Origin: CAXXOK01 sp964497495
GTDB lineage: Bacteria > Bacillota > Clostridia > Christensenellales > Aristaeellaceae
Assembly (NCBI GenBank): GCA_964497495.1
Contig: CAZCCZ010000012.1
Location: forward strand, 1-64,000
Reading direction: 5' to 3'
DNA: 64,000 bases
Under the pieces are notes generated by a model that saw only the letters and a list, made by a program, of their open reading frames with translations, had not been told where the DNA came from and ran no database searches. Shown here in pieces: positions 51,860 to 60,964 of this stretch; the stretch's first letter is position 1; every line of letters starts with the position of its first letter. The translations under genes and the position numbers were made by a program.

Positions 51860-51868
51860 ATTATAGCA
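51860..51868 (-). promoter_or_regulatory. Extended -10 promoter of the zinc-ribbon gene
   Basis: TGCTATAAT on the minus strand, an extended -10 element; the -35 is poor. Confidence 0.55.
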
Positions 51869-51995
51869 TGACGAAAAGCGTTTGTATACTGTTTTCAATA
51901 AATTTCTTCATCTCCGAAAGCCCGATTCCCGGTCTCCGAAAAGGCACATGCTTCCATATTCCTGTCAACAGGCCAGTTTAGCGACTTTCAGACAC

Positions 51996-52024
51996 TTTTC
52001 AAAAGCTGACCGTTCCGATATAGT
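51996..52024 (+). promoter_or_regulatory. Promoter of the XRE regulator gene
   Basis: TTTTCA (51996-52001), 17 bases, TATAGT (52019-52024). The palindrome CCTGTCAACAGG at 51961-51972 is 24 bases upstream and could be an operator. Confidence 0.45.
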
Positions 52025-52079
52025 AAAGACGTTTATACGGGCTGGCGCGCAGGCGCCGCCGGAAAAGGAATCATGGAGT

Positions 52080-52409
52080 ATGGAGATGGATTACATCGAT
52101 CTCGGCCGGAGGATACGCAAGCAGCGCGCGCTGCGCGGCTGGACGCAGGAAGCGCTCGCGGAACACGTGAACGTATCCACATCCTTCGTGGGCCACGTGG
52201 AGCGCGGCACGCGCAAAGCAAGCCTGGAAACCCTGGTTTCCATCGCCAACGTGCTGGACGTCAGTCTGGATTACCTGCTGTCCGGCAGCATGAACAACAG
52301 CGTCATCGGGCCGATGCCCAAAGGCCTCAACAGCCAGCAGCGCGTGGCGCTCAAGGAAATCCTTTCCACCATACAGGACAACCTGTCCGAATGGGAAAAG
52401 GACGATTGA
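52080..52409 (+). CDS. XRE-family helix-turn-helix regulator
   Basis: A 109-residue regulator with an N-terminal HTH of the Cro/CI type (about 6-62): LGRRIRKQRALRGWTQEALAEHVNVSTSFVGHVERGTRKAS, with the core positions filled as usual, then NVLDVSLDYLLSG. The C-terminal 45 residues are polar and end DNLSEWEKDD. ATGs at 52080 and 52086 are both possible. Targets are unknown; it may control itself or the divergent zinc-ribbon gene. Confidence 0.9.
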   Translation: MEMDYIDLGRRIRKQRALRGWTQEALAEHVNVSTSFVGHVERGTRKASLETLVSIANVLDVSLDYLLSGSMNNSVIGPMPKGLNSQQRVALKEILSTIQDNLSEWEKDD

Positions 52410-52448
52410 CGCGCATGCCTGTACGCGCCGTCTCAAAAAAGAAAACGA

Positions 52449-52472
52449 AAAACCGCCGGTGAACGGCGGTTT
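52449..52472. terminator. Bidirectional terminator between XRE and dapB genes
   Basis: AAACCGCCG, loop GTGA, then ACGGCGGTTT. On the minus strand it is followed by a good T-run (GGTTTTTCGTTTTC), ending the asd-dapA-dapB operon. Confidence 0.85.
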
Positions 52473-52507
52473 ACTATTTCCCGGAAACGTTACGCTCCGC
52501 GCGCATA

Positions 52508-53281
52508 CTAACACTCGGCGTCTTTCAGCATGTCGTCCACCACGTCCCGCATGGTGTACCTTCCCGCGGGCCTGCCCGCCAGAAACCGCGCGGCGCGCAA
52601 CGCGCCCTCTGCGAAGAGCGCGCGGCTTTCGGCCCTGTGGGTCAACAGAAGCTCTTCCCCGTTACCGTAGAAACCCACCTCGTGTTCCCCGGTCACGGTG
52701 CCGCCGCGTACCGCGTGGATGCCGATCTCGTCCGCGGCGCGTTGGGCAACACGGCCGTGGCGCCCGTAAACGGGCTCGGCCCGCCCGTCTCTTTCCGCCT
52801 TTACGGCCTCGTACAGCATCAGGGCGGTGCCGCTGGGGCTGTCCAGCTTGCGGCGGTGGTGTTTCTCCACGATTTCCACGTCATACCCTTCGCCCAGCGC
52901 GCGGGCGGCCATGGCGGCCAACCGGCGAAGCAGGTTGGCGCCCAGGCTCATGTTCACGCTTTGCAGCACGGGCAGCGTCTCCGCCGCACGCGAGATCAGC
53001 GCCTGTTCCTCCTCGGTATAGCCCGTGGCGCACAGCACCAAAGGCATGCGTGCCTTTTGCGCGTAAGCAAGCAGCGCGGGCAGCGCGTCCGCGCGGGAAA
53101 AATCCACCAGCGCGTCCGCGGGTTCCGCGATCTGCGCGTATTCCCTTACGAGGGGAAAGGCACCCGGCTTGCCGTCGTATGCCACATCCACGCCGCAGGC
53201 GACCTTTACGCCCGCTTCCCGCGCGGCGGCGGCAAGTTCCCCGCCCATGCGTCCCAACGCGCCCCCGATGATGATTTTCAT
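52508..53281 (-). CDS. dapB: 4-hydroxy-tetrahydrodipicolinate reductase
   Basis: A 257-residue enzyme of the lysine/diaminopimelate pathway. The Rossmann motif GGALGRMG is at 6-13, DFSRADALP and CATGYTEEE follow, SVNMSLGANLL precedes the active-site EKHHRRKLDSPSGTAL, and the C-terminal FLAGRPAGRYTMRDV completes the family pattern. It lies 14 bases after dapA and is the last gene of the operon. Confidence 0.96.
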   Translation of the reverse strand: MKIIIGGALGRMGGELAAAAREAGVKVACGVDVAYDGKPGAFPLVREYAQIAEPADALVDFSRADALPALLAYAQKARMPLVLCATGYTEEEQALISRAAETLPVLQSVNMSLGANLLRRLAAMAARALGEGYDVEIVEKHHRRKLDSPSGTALMLYEAVKAERDGRAEPVYGRHGRVAQRAADEIGIHAVRGGTVTGEHEVGFYGNGEELLLTHRAESRALFAEGALRAARFLAGRPAGRYTMRDVVDDMLKDAEC

Positions 53282-53295
53282 AGGCGGCCCACCGT

Positions 53296-54183
53296 TTACA
53301 GCTTCACGCCCGCGTCGATAAGCGCCAGGCGAAGCTTTTGCCGGTTTTCCGGGCCGATGGGCACCAGCGGCAGGCGCAATTCCCCGTCGCACAGGCCCAT
53401 CATCTCCAGCGCGGCCTTGCACGGAATGGGGTTGACCTCCGCGAACAGCGCACGGATCAGCGGCATCAGGCTCAGTTGCAGGTTTCGGGCGGTATCGGCG
53501 TCCCCTTTCAGGTAACTTTCCGCCATCCGCACCATAACGCCCGGCAATACGTTGGCGACCACCGAGATCACGCCCCGGCCGCCCACCGCCATGATCGGGA
53601 GCACCGTGTCGTCGTTGCCGCTGTACAGGGTCATTCTGTCTCCGATGCGGTTGATCTTCTCCATGACATAGGGAAGGTTGTAGCTGCTTTCCTTGAGGGC
53701 GATGAAACGGTCGCTGTCTTGCGTAAGCCGTTCCAGCGCCTCCGGGGAAATGTCGATGGTGGTGCGGCTGGGCACGTTGTAAATAATGATAGGGAGCTTC
53801 GTATGCTCGGCCACGGCCATGAAATGCCGGTGCAGGCCCTCCGGCGAGGTTTTGTTGTAATACGGGGTCACCACCAGCTGCGCCGCAAGCCCCAGATCTT
53901 CGTAACGGTTGGCGGCGTCGATGACGTTCTGCGTACAGTTGCTGCCCGTTCCGGCGATAACCGGTATCCGGCCCGCCGCTGTTTTCACCACCGTGCGCAC
54001 GACCAGTTCCCGTTCCTCCGCGGTCATGGTGCTGGGTTCGCCCGTGGTTCCGCACGCGACGATCGCGGCGACGCCGGCTTCGATCTGCCTTTCCGTCAGC
54101 CGCTCAAGGGCGCCGGTATCCACCCCGCCGTGTGCGAACGGGGTGACCAGCGCGACCGCGCAGCCCTGAAACAAAGAAGACAT
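53296..54183 (-). CDS. dapA: 4-hydroxy-tetrahydrodipicolinate synthase
   Basis: A 295-residue aldolase that condenses pyruvate with aspartate semialdehyde. CGTTGEPSTMT (44-54) binds pyruvate, Tyr135 in IIYNVPSRT and the Schiff-base Lys164 in FIALKESS are in place. AGGAGG precedes the ATG. It follows asd by 84 bases. Confidence 0.97.
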   Translation of the reverse strand: MSSLFQGCAVALVTPFAHGGVDTGALERLTERQIEAGVAAIVACGTTGEPSTMTAEERELVVRTVVKTAAGRIPVIAGTGSNCTQNVIDAANRYEDLGLAAQLVVTPYYNKTSPEGLHRHFMAVAEHTKLPIIIYNVPSRTTIDISPEALERLTQDSDRFIALKESSYNLPYVMEKINRIGDRMTLYSGNDDTVLPIMAVGGRGVISVVANVLPGVMVRMAESYLKGDADTARNLQLSLMPLIRALFAEVNPIPCKAALEMMGLCDGELRLPLVPIGPENRQKLRLALIDAGVKL

Positions 54184-54267
54184 TGCGCAGGCCTCCTGTC
54201 TCTTTGAGAATCCGGTATCCGTATCGTCCGGCCGCGCAGGCGCCTTCGGTCGGGCGCCTACCGTCCG

Positions 54268-55353
54268 TTATCTGTGTTGGATATAACCCGTTTTGCAAAG
54301 GTATTCCGCGCTCAGCACCCCGCCGCCCGCCGCGCCGCGCAGCGTGTTGTGGCTGAGACAGACGAATTTGTAGTCGAACACCTTGTCCTCGCGAAGGCGG
54401 CCGATGGTGATGCCCATACCGTGCTCGAAATCCCGGTCCAGCCTCGTCTGCGGGCGGCTGGGGTCCTCGAAGTAGTGCAGGAACTCGGCGGGGCTGCTGG
54501 GCAAGCCCATCTCCGCGATGGCGGGGCGGCAGTTCTTCCACCTGTCCAGGATCTGCTCCGGCGTGGGCTTCTTGTTAAATTTAACGCTCACCGCGGCCAT
54601 ATGGCCGTCCACGCACGCTACGCGCAGGCATTGCGCGCTGATGTTCGGCTCCGTGGCGTTCACGATCAGCCCGTTTTCCACGTGCCCGAAGATCTTCATG
54701 GGTTCGCGCTCGCTCTTCTCGTCCTCGCCGGGGATGTAGGGGATCACGTTGTCCAGTATCTCCGGGAAGGTTTCGAAGGTCTTGCCCGCGCCGCTGATGG
54801 CCTGATAGGTGCACGCGATGACGCTGACCGGCTCGAAATCGAGCAGCGGCCACAGCGCGGGCACGTAACTCTGGATGGAGCAGTTGGGCTTTACCGCGAT
54901 AAATCCGCGTTTCGTGCCCAACCGTTTACGTTGCGTATCGATCACCGCCGCGTGCGCACCGTTGATCTCCGGGATCATCATGGGCACGTCCGGCAGCATC
55001 CGGCTGGCGCTGTTGTTGCTTACCACAGGCACCTCGGCCCTGGCGTAGCGCTCCTCCAGCGCGAGCGTTTCGTCCTTTTTCATGGCGACGGCGCAGAACA
55101 CGAAGTCCACCCGGGCAGCCACCGCGTCCACGTCGGAGGCGTCCAGCACGGTCATGTTCGCAAATTTCGCGGGAATCGGTTTATCGGCGAAGGCCCAGCG
55201 TTTATCCACGGCCTGTGTGTAAGTCATACCCGCGCTGCGGCTGCTGGCCGCCAGGCAAGTGACCTCGAACCAGGGGTGGTTTTCAAGCAACAGGAGAAAC
55301 CGCTGGCCTACCATACCCGTCGCCCCGATGATGCCGACCCGATACCGTTCCAT
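54268..55353 (-). CDS. asd: Aspartate-semialdehyde dehydrogenase
   Basis: A 361-residue NADP-dependent enzyme that reduces aspartyl phosphate. IIGATGMVGQRF (8-19) binds the cofactor, SNNSASRM and KPNCSIQ carry the active-site Cys158, and YQAISGAGK and later VDGHMAAV match the archaeal/yeast-like Asd branch rather than the E. coli type. The start at 55353 has AAGGGG upstream; the longer open frame carries no family sequence. Confidence 0.95.
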   Translation of the reverse strand: MERYRVGIIGATGMVGQRFLLLLENHPWFEVTCLAASSRSAGMTYTQAVDKRWAFADKPIPAKFANMTVLDASDVDAVAARVDFVFCAVAMKKDETLALEERYARAEVPVVSNNSASRMLPDVPMMIPEINGAHAAVIDTQRKRLGTKRGFIAVKPNCSIQSYVPALWPLLDFEPVSVIACTYQAISGAGKTFETFPEILDNVIPYIPGEDEKSEREPMKIFGHVENGLIVNATEPNISAQCLRVACVDGHMAAVSVKFNKKPTPEQILDRWKNCRPAIAEMGLPSSPAEFLHYFEDPSRPQTRLDRDFEHGMGITIGRLREDKVFDYKFVCLSHNTLRGAAGGGVLSAEYLCKTGYIQHR

Positions 55354-55426
55354 ACCGAAAACCCCTTTTTTCCGGGCGTCCGTCGCCCTTTTCCGAGGGC
55401 TGCGGCCACCCGTAAAATACCAGCAA

Positions 55427-55455
55427 AGCATAACATGATCGTTTCCCGTTGTCAA
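55427..55455 (-). promoter_or_regulatory. Promoter of asd-dapA-dapB
   Basis: TTGACA, 17 bases, TATGCT on the minus strand (complement of 55450-55455 and 55427-55432). The leader is about 67 nt. Confidence 0.8.
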
Positions 55456-55486
55456 ACGGGATTCCGCACCAAAAGGCGCGGCCAAA

Positions 55487-55660
55487 GGGCTTTGCGTTCG
55501 CCCGAGGGCGCGATTTCTGAACAGGCAGAATAAGAAGTTGTCCGAAGAGTGCAGGGGCGAGCGGAAAGCCCCTGTTGCACCCAAGGGCGCATGTCTTATA
55601 CATAAAGCCAATATACTTGAAGGACGTGCGAAGGTTTCCAAAGGGCGTACGCAAAGGCCC
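55487..55660. repeat. Imperfect inverted-repeat element
   Basis: GGGCTTTGCGTTCGCCC (55487-55503) is nearly the reverse complement of GGGCGTACGCAAAGGCCC (55643-55660). It could be a small non-autonomous element or a long RNA hairpin; no target-site duplication was recognised. Confidence 0.4.
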
Positions 55661-55849
55661 GATCGCTCCATCTACGCAGGCTGCGCTGCCGTTTGCCTGC
55701 TTGTTTCGCTCTTCCCCTGCGGGTCGCTCGCGGTTGCGCCGTGGTGCCCGCTGGGCACACGCTTCCCTTCGGTGCTTTTGGTCGCGCCTGCAAGCGCGAT
55801 TCCCTGACAATAAGAGAACATACGGAGAACCCCGGTTCTTTGGCGCCGA

Positions 55850-57304
55850 TTATTTCAGCGCATCGTGCAGCAGCGCGGCCAGTCTCTCCGGGTCGGCCTT
55901 GCCGCGGGTAATCGCCATGGCCTTGCCCATCAGCGCCTTTTCCACGCCGGTCTTGCCCTTCCGGTAGGTTTCCACCAGATCGGGATTCTCGTTTATCGCG
56001 CGGCGCACCGCATCCGCGAGGGCGGCGTCGTCCCCGACGGAGAACAGGTCGTGTTCGGCAGCGTACGCCTCCGGGTCGCAGTCTTCGGCGAACAGAGCGG
56101 CCAGTATCTTCTTGCCGGTGGAGCTGTTTACGCGGCCGCCCGCCGTGAGGTCAGAAAGCTGGGCCAGATGCGCGGGCGAAACGGGCAGCGACTCGCGACC
56201 CTCCGCAACGGGCCGGCCGTTCTTTTCGGCTTCGGCAGCGCGTGCGCTAAGGAGCGCGAATACCTCGCCCTGCAAAAGGTTCGCCACGCCCACGGGAGTT
56301 TCGGCGGTTTTCACTGCTTCCTCGAAGTACTCCGCCAGCCAACGCTCCGCGGTGATCTGTTCCGCGGCGTAGGCGGATAGCCCGTATTCCCGCATGTAAG
56401 CCTCGCGGCGCTCGTCCGGCAGGGCGGGAATGGCGGCCTTCACCTCGGCCATGTCCTCGTCCGTCAGCCGGGTCTCCGGCAAGTCGGGGTCGGGAAAATA
56501 GCGGTAGTCGGAGCTGTTCTCCTTGCGGCGCATGGAGTAGGTCTTGCCCGTTTTCTGGTCGTAGCGCCGCGTCTCCTGCACGATCTCCTCCCCCGCCTCC
56601 AGCGCCGCTACCTGCCGCTCGTACTCGGCCTGCACGGCGCGTTCCACGCTCTGGAAGGAGTTGAGATTCTTCATTTCCGTGCGCACTCCGTAAGGCTCGC
56701 CGGGGTGATGGATGCTCAGGTTCACGTCGCAGCGCAGGCTGCCCTCGTTCATGCGGCAGTCGCTCACGTTGATGTAGGTGAGGATGGCGCGCACCTTGCG
56801 CAGGTAGCCTACGGCTTCCTCGGCGGAGCGGATGTCCGGCTCGCTGACGATCTCGATCAGCGGCACGCCGCAGCGGTTCATATCCAGCATCGTGCCGTTC
56901 TCGTCGTCGTGCAGCAGCTTGCCCGCGTCCTCCTCGATGTGGATACGCGTGATGCCGATCTTCCGCTCGCCCGCCGCGGTCTGCACGGTCAGCCAGCCGC
57001 CTTCGCACAGCGGCCGGTAAAACTGGCTGATCTGGTACGCCTTGGGCAGGTCGGGATAAAAGTAGTTTTTCCGGTCGAAACGGCTTACGTGATGCACGTG
57101 GCAGTTGAGCGCGAAGCCCGCCATGGCCGCGTGGCGCAGCACCTGGGCGTTAAACACCGGCAGCGCGCCCGGAAGCCCCATGCACACGGGGCATACGTGC
57201 GTGTTGGGCTCCGCGCCGAAGGCGGTGGCGCAGGAGCAGAACACCTTGCTTTTCGTGTTCAGCTCCACGTGGGTTTCCAGACCGATGACCATTTCCCAGT
57301 TCAT
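55850..57304 (-). CDS. gatB: Asp-tRNA(Asn)/Glu-tRNA(Gln) amidotransferase subunit B
   Basis: A 484-residue tRNA-binding kinase/transamidase subunit. VIGLETHVELNTKSK (6-20), CSCATAFGAEPNTHVCPVCMGLPG with zinc-ligand cysteines, FDRKNYFYPDLPK and the C-terminal YqeY-like tail (from about 330) with SSTGKKILAAL are all present. It activates the side-chain carboxylate of mischarged tRNA. It starts in the stop of gatA. Confidence 0.97.
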   Translation of the reverse strand: MNWEMVIGLETHVELNTKSKVFCSCATAFGAEPNTHVCPVCMGLPGALPVFNAQVLRHAAMAGFALNCHVHHVSRFDRKNYFYPDLPKAYQISQFYRPLCEGGWLTVQTAAGERKIGITRIHIEEDAGKLLHDDENGTMLDMNRCGVPLIEIVSEPDIRSAEEAVGYLRKVRAILTYINVSDCRMNEGSLRCDVNLSIHHPGEPYGVRTEMKNLNSFQSVERAVQAEYERQVAALEAGEEIVQETRRYDQKTGKTYSMRRKENSSDYRYFPDPDLPETRLTDEDMAEVKAAIPALPDERREAYMREYGLSAYAAEQITAERWLAEYFEEAVKTAETPVGVANLLQGEVFALLSARAAEAEKNGRPVAEGRESLPVSPAHLAQLSDLTAGGRVNSSTGKKILAALFAEDCDPEAYAAEHDLFSVGDDAALADAVRRAINENPDLVETYRKGKTGVEKALMGKAMAITRGKADPERLAALLHDALK

Positions 57305-58812
57305 GCCTTTTCGCCTCCCCTGCCAAGACGTTCGTAGGGCCGGAGACCCTCGTTGGGTTTAGCCGCGCGCTCGTACGCGGCGGCGACGGACAGCAGCTTG
57401 GGCAGGCTGTCGCGCGCGCCCATCAGGCTCATGCCCACGGGCAACAGTTTACCGTCCTCCATCGCGTGGCCGCAGGGCACGCTGACGTTCGGCAGCCCCG
57501 TCAGGTTGGCGGGCACGGTGTACAGGTCGCCCATGTACATTTCCATCGGGTCGTCGGTCTTCTCCCCCAGTCTATAGGCGAAGGTGGGCGCGACGGGCGA
57601 AAGCAGCGCGTCGCACGCGGTAAGCGCCTGCCCGAACTCGTAGCGGAGCAGTTCCCGCGCCTGCTGCGCCTTCAGGTAGTACTGATCCTGATAGCCGCTG
57701 CTCAGCGCGAAGGTGCCCAGCATGATGCGGCGCTTCACCTCGATGCCGAAACCCTCCTCGCGGCTTCTGCGGTAAAGCTCGTCCAGATCGGCGTACTCCT
57801 TGACCCGGTAGCCGTAACGCACGCCGTCGAAACGGGCCAGGTTGCTGCTGGCTTCGGCGCTGGAAAGCACGTAATAGGCGGACAGCGCGTACGGCAGGGA
57901 CGGGATGTTGACCTCCGTTACGGTCGCGCCCATTTCCTTCATCTTCTCCGCCGCGGCCTGCACCGCACGGTACACCGGCATCGATAGGCCCTCGCCGAAA
58001 CACTCCTTCGGCATCCCGACCGTCAGCCCTGCCAGCGTTTCCAGCGGCATCAGCGGGCATTCGGGGGAAAGCTTCGCGTCGCTGGTGGCGTCCAACGGGT
58101 CGCGCCCCGCGATGACGCCCATCAACAGCGCCGCATCCTCCGCGTTCCTGGCCAGCGGACCGATCTGGTCCAGCGAGCTGGCAAACGCCACCAGCCCGTA
58201 GCGGCTCACCGCGCCGTACGCGGGCTTGACGCCCACCACGCCGCAGAAGGAGGCGGGCTGGCGGATGCTGCCGCCCGTGTCGCTGCCCAGCGCGATCGGC
58301 GCCATGCCCGAAGCCACCGCCGCCGCCGCGCCGCCGGAGGAGCCGCCCGGCACGCGGTTCAGCGCCCACGGATTGCGGCAAACGCCGAACGCGCTGTTTT
58401 CCGTGCTGGAGCCCATGGCGAACTCGTCCATGTTGAGCTTGCCCAGCAGCGGCATGCCCGCCCCGCGCAGTTTGACGATCACGGTGGCGCTGTAGGGCGA
58501 TACGAAATCCGCCAGCATCTTGCTGGCGCAGGTGCATTTGCGCCCTTCCACCAGCATGTTGTCTTTCACGGCCACGGGCACGCCGTCCAGTACGGAAAGG
58601 GGCTTGCCCACCCTGCGGCGTTCGTCGCTGGCCGCGGCCTCCGCCCGCGCGGTGTCCGCGTACACGTCCAGATAGGCGAAGATCGCCTCGTTTTGGGCGC
58701 AGATACTGTCCAGATACGCCTCCGTGATTTCCACGGAGGTCAGTTCACCACTTCGGAGCGCGTCGGCCAGCGAGCGCACCGTCAGTTTGCAGATGTCGGG
58801 ATAGGTTCGCAT
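57301..58812 (-). CDS. gatA: Asp-tRNA(Asn)/Glu-tRNA(Gln) amidotransferase subunit A
   Basis: A 503-residue amidase that releases ammonia from glutamine. The Ser-cis-Ser-Lys triad is Lys83 (VAVKDNM), Ser158 (GGSSGG) and Ser182 (GGSIRQPASFCG). It lies 43 bases after the aspS-gatC fusion gene and overlaps gatB by four bases. Confidence 0.97.
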   Translation of the reverse strand: MRTYPDICKLTVRSLADALRSGELTSVEITEAYLDSICAQNEAIFAYLDVYADTARAEAAASDERRRVGKPLSVLDGVPVAVKDNMLVEGRKCTCASKMLADFVSPYSATVIVKLRGAGMPLLGKLNMDEFAMGSSTENSAFGVCRNPWALNRVPGGSSGGAAAAVASGMAPIALGSDTGGSIRQPASFCGVVGVKPAYGAVSRYGLVAFASSLDQIGPLARNAEDAALLMGVIAGRDPLDATSDAKLSPECPLMPLETLAGLTVGMPKECFGEGLSMPVYRAVQAAAEKMKEMGATVTEVNIPSLPYALSAYYVLSSAEASSNLARFDGVRYGYRVKEYADLDELYRRSREEGFGIEVKRRIMLGTFALSSGYQDQYYLKAQQARELLRYEFGQALTACDALLSPVAPTFAYRLGEKTDDPMEMYMGDLYTVPANLTGLPNVSVPCGHAMEDGKLLPVGMSLMGARDSLPKLLSVAAAYERAAKPNEGLRPYERLGRGGEKA

Positions 58813-58855
58813 ATCGGGACTCCTTTCCGGACCTTGGGAAAAGCGACAGCCGGTT

Positions 58856-60940
58856 CTACTCGAAGGTCTTGGGCACGGTGACGTAGGGGCCGCTGACGGT
58901 TTTGGCGTTCATCAGCACTCTGGCCAGCGGGAAACTCTCCCCCATCTCGTCCGGCCGGGTGTTCTCCCCGCGTTCGTTGCGCGGGCGCGGGGCCTGCGGA
59001 GCCTGCCTGTCCAGCGCGGCCAACTCGCCCGCGAAGTCTACGATGCCCATAAAATCCTTGTCCATGGCCTGCTCGTCGCTTGTGGAAAGGCTGAGCATGC
59101 TTAAGAGCGCGGTGTTCTGCACGGTTTCCCGCGTCACCCGCTCCTCGTGCTCCCGCTTCATATCCTCCGCGACGTTCACGCCCAGTTTCAGTTCTTCCAG
59201 CTGCTTGGGGTCCACGAAATCCGGCGCGCCCGTCATGGGGCAGCTCGCGTCCTTGATTTTCGGGAACGCAATCACCTCGCGCAGGGAAGCGGCGCCGGTC
59301 AGCAACATGCAGAGCCGGTCTAGGCCGAAGGCGAATCCCGCGTGCGGCGGCGTGCCGTAGCGGAACGCGCCCAGCATGAAGCCGAAGCGCTCCCGCGCCT
59401 GTTCCCGGCTGAAGCCCAGGGCACTGAACACGCGGCTTTGCACGTCCGGTCGGTGGATACGCACGCTGCCGCTGCCCAGTTCCACGCCGTTCAAGACTAC
59501 GTCGTACGCCTGGGAGCGCACCAGCGGTTTGGTGGCGTCGTCCTGCATAAGGTCCAGGTCTTCCTCGAACGGCATGGTGAAGGGGTGGTGCATGGCGGCG
59601 TAGCGGTTCTCGTCCTTCTTGTATTCGAACATCGGAAAATCCGTGACGAGGGCGAACTGGAACACGTTTTTGTCGATCAGGCCCATCAGCTCGCCGCAGC
59701 GCACGCGCAGGGCGCTCAATACCCGGCGAACCACGTCGAGCTGGTCGGCGCAGAAAAGCAGGAAGTCGCCTTTCTCCGCGCCCGTTTTTTCCTCGAGCGC
59801 CCGCCAGCATTCCGGGCCGAAATATTTCGGCAGTATGCTGTTGATCTCGCCGTCCGGCTTGTACAGGATCCACGCCATGCCCTTGGCGCCGAGCTTCTGG
59901 GCGTAAACGGTCAGCTGTTCGATGGTCGTGCGGGTGAAAACCGCGCCGCCGCCCTTTACGTTGACGCAGCGCACCACGCCGCCGTGTTTGAGCGCGCCGG
60001 TGAACACCCCGAAGGTAGTCTGCTGGGCCACGTCGCTCACGTCCACGATAGGCAGACCGAAGCGCAGGTCGGGTTTATCGTTGCCGTAGGAGTCCATGGC
60101 TTCCTGCCACGTCAGGCGCTTGAAAGGCACGTCCAGCGGGCGCTTCATCATGCTCTCGAAAAGCCGCGTGAACAGGTCGGTCAGGAACGAAAGCATGTCC
60201 TCCTGGGTTACGAAGCTGCGCTCCATGTCCACCTGCGTAAACTCCGGCTGGCGGTCGGCGCGCAGGTCCTCGTCCCGGAAGCAGCGGGCGATCTGGTAAT
60301 ACTTGTCGATCCCCGCGACCATCAGCAGTTGTTTATAAATCTGCGGGCTCTGCGGCAGGGCGTAGAAGGTACCCGGGTGCACGCGGCTGGGCACCAGATA
60401 GTCCCGCGCGCCTTCCGGGGTGGACTTGCACAGGATGGGCGTCTCCACCTGCAAGAAGCCCTGCTCCTCCAGAATACGTTCCGCCTCGCGCTGCAGCGCC
60501 GAGCGGAAGAGGAGAGCTTCGTACATCTTCGGACGGCGCAGGTCCAGGTAGCGGTATTGCAGGCGAAGCTCCTCCCGCACCGGCTCGTCGTCGGTCAGGG
60601 AGAAGGGCAGCGCTTCCGCCGCGGAGAGCACTTCCATGTGCTCGGCGGCAAGCTCCACCTCGCCGGTGGGGATGGCGGCGTTATAAGTGCTTTCGTCCCG
60701 CAGGCGAATTTCCCCGGTCACGCGCACCACGCTCTGGTTTTTCAGCCGTTCCGCAGCGGCGAAGCTGTCCGCGTCCACGATGGCCATATTGAACACCGTT
60801 TGCAGCGTACCCTCGCGGTCGCGCACGTCCACGAAGATCACGCCGCCCATGTCGCGGCGTGTGAGCACCCAGCCGCACACGGCCGCGCGGCGGCCGATGT
60901 GCTCGCGGCGCAGGCTGCCGCAGTAATCCGTACGGTACAT
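58856..60940 (-). CDS. aspS: Aspartyl-tRNA synthetase fused to GatC
   Basis: A 694-residue protein. Residues 1 to about 595 are a bacterial AspRS: OB-fold anticodon domain, class II motif 2 around ARCFRDEDLRADRQPEFTQVD, a GAD insertion region and the motif 3 segment GFAFGLDRL. The last 93 residues (about 602-694) match GatC: VTRETVQNTALLSMLSLS at the start, a Glu/Leu/Asp-rich middle, TRPDEMGES and the ending YVTVPKTFE, like the GatC ending FxVPKVIE. No separate gatC is present in the operon, which supports the fusion. It should be a non-discriminating AspRS that also makes Asp-tRNA(Asn) for the amidotransferase. GGAGGAGG precedes the ATG. Confidence 0.92.
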   Translation of the reverse strand: MYRTDYCGSLRREHIGRRAAVCGWVLTRRDMGGVIFVDVRDREGTLQTVFNMAIVDADSFAAAERLKNQSVVRVTGEIRLRDESTYNAAIPTGEVELAAEHMEVLSAAEALPFSLTDDEPVREELRLQYRYLDLRRPKMYEALLFRSALQREAERILEEQGFLQVETPILCKSTPEGARDYLVPSRVHPGTFYALPQSPQIYKQLLMVAGIDKYYQIARCFRDEDLRADRQPEFTQVDMERSFVTQEDMLSFLTDLFTRLFESMMKRPLDVPFKRLTWQEAMDSYGNDKPDLRFGLPIVDVSDVAQQTTFGVFTGALKHGGVVRCVNVKGGGAVFTRTTIEQLTVYAQKLGAKGMAWILYKPDGEINSILPKYFGPECWRALEEKTGAEKGDFLLFCADQLDVVRRVLSALRVRCGELMGLIDKNVFQFALVTDFPMFEYKKDENRYAAMHHPFTMPFEEDLDLMQDDATKPLVRSQAYDVVLNGVELGSGSVRIHRPDVQSRVFSALGFSREQARERFGFMLGAFRYGTPPHAGFAFGLDRLCMLLTGAASLREVIAFPKIKDASCPMTGAPDFVDPKQLEELKLGVNVAEDMKREHEERVTRETVQNTALLSMLSLSTSDEQAMDKDFMGIVDFAGELAALDRQAPQAPRPRNERGENTRPDEMGESFPLARVLMNAKTVSGPYVTVPKTFE

Positions 60941-60964
60941 GATCGCGCCTCCTCCTTGCCGATG

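Larger units (their letters stand above)
51724..52079. other. Divergent intergenic region between zinc-ribbon and XRE genes
   Basis: It contains the minus-strand promoter (51860-51868), the long zinc-ribbon leader with an ATTGG/CCAAT hairpin, a perfect CCTGT-CA-ACAGG palindrome (51961-51972) and the XRE promoter (51996-52024). No further gene is seen. Confidence 0.55.
55354..55849. other. Intergenic region between asd and gatB
   Basis: It contains the asd promoter and an imperfect inverted repeat that brackets about 174 bases (55487-55660), plus several local hairpins: 55549-55580, 55741-55760 and AGAACC...GGTTCT (55826-55839), just after gatB. I find no protein gene I can support and no lysine-riboswitch core. 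Confidence 0.5.

Noticed and set aside
55283..55810. A 175-codon minus-strand frame in the asd upstream region
   Set aside because: It runs across the asd promoter and start in another frame and shows no recognisable domain.
55354..55849. A lysine riboswitch upstream of asd
   Set aside because: The conserved L-box core sequences are not found, and the leader from the promoter to asd is only about 67 nt.
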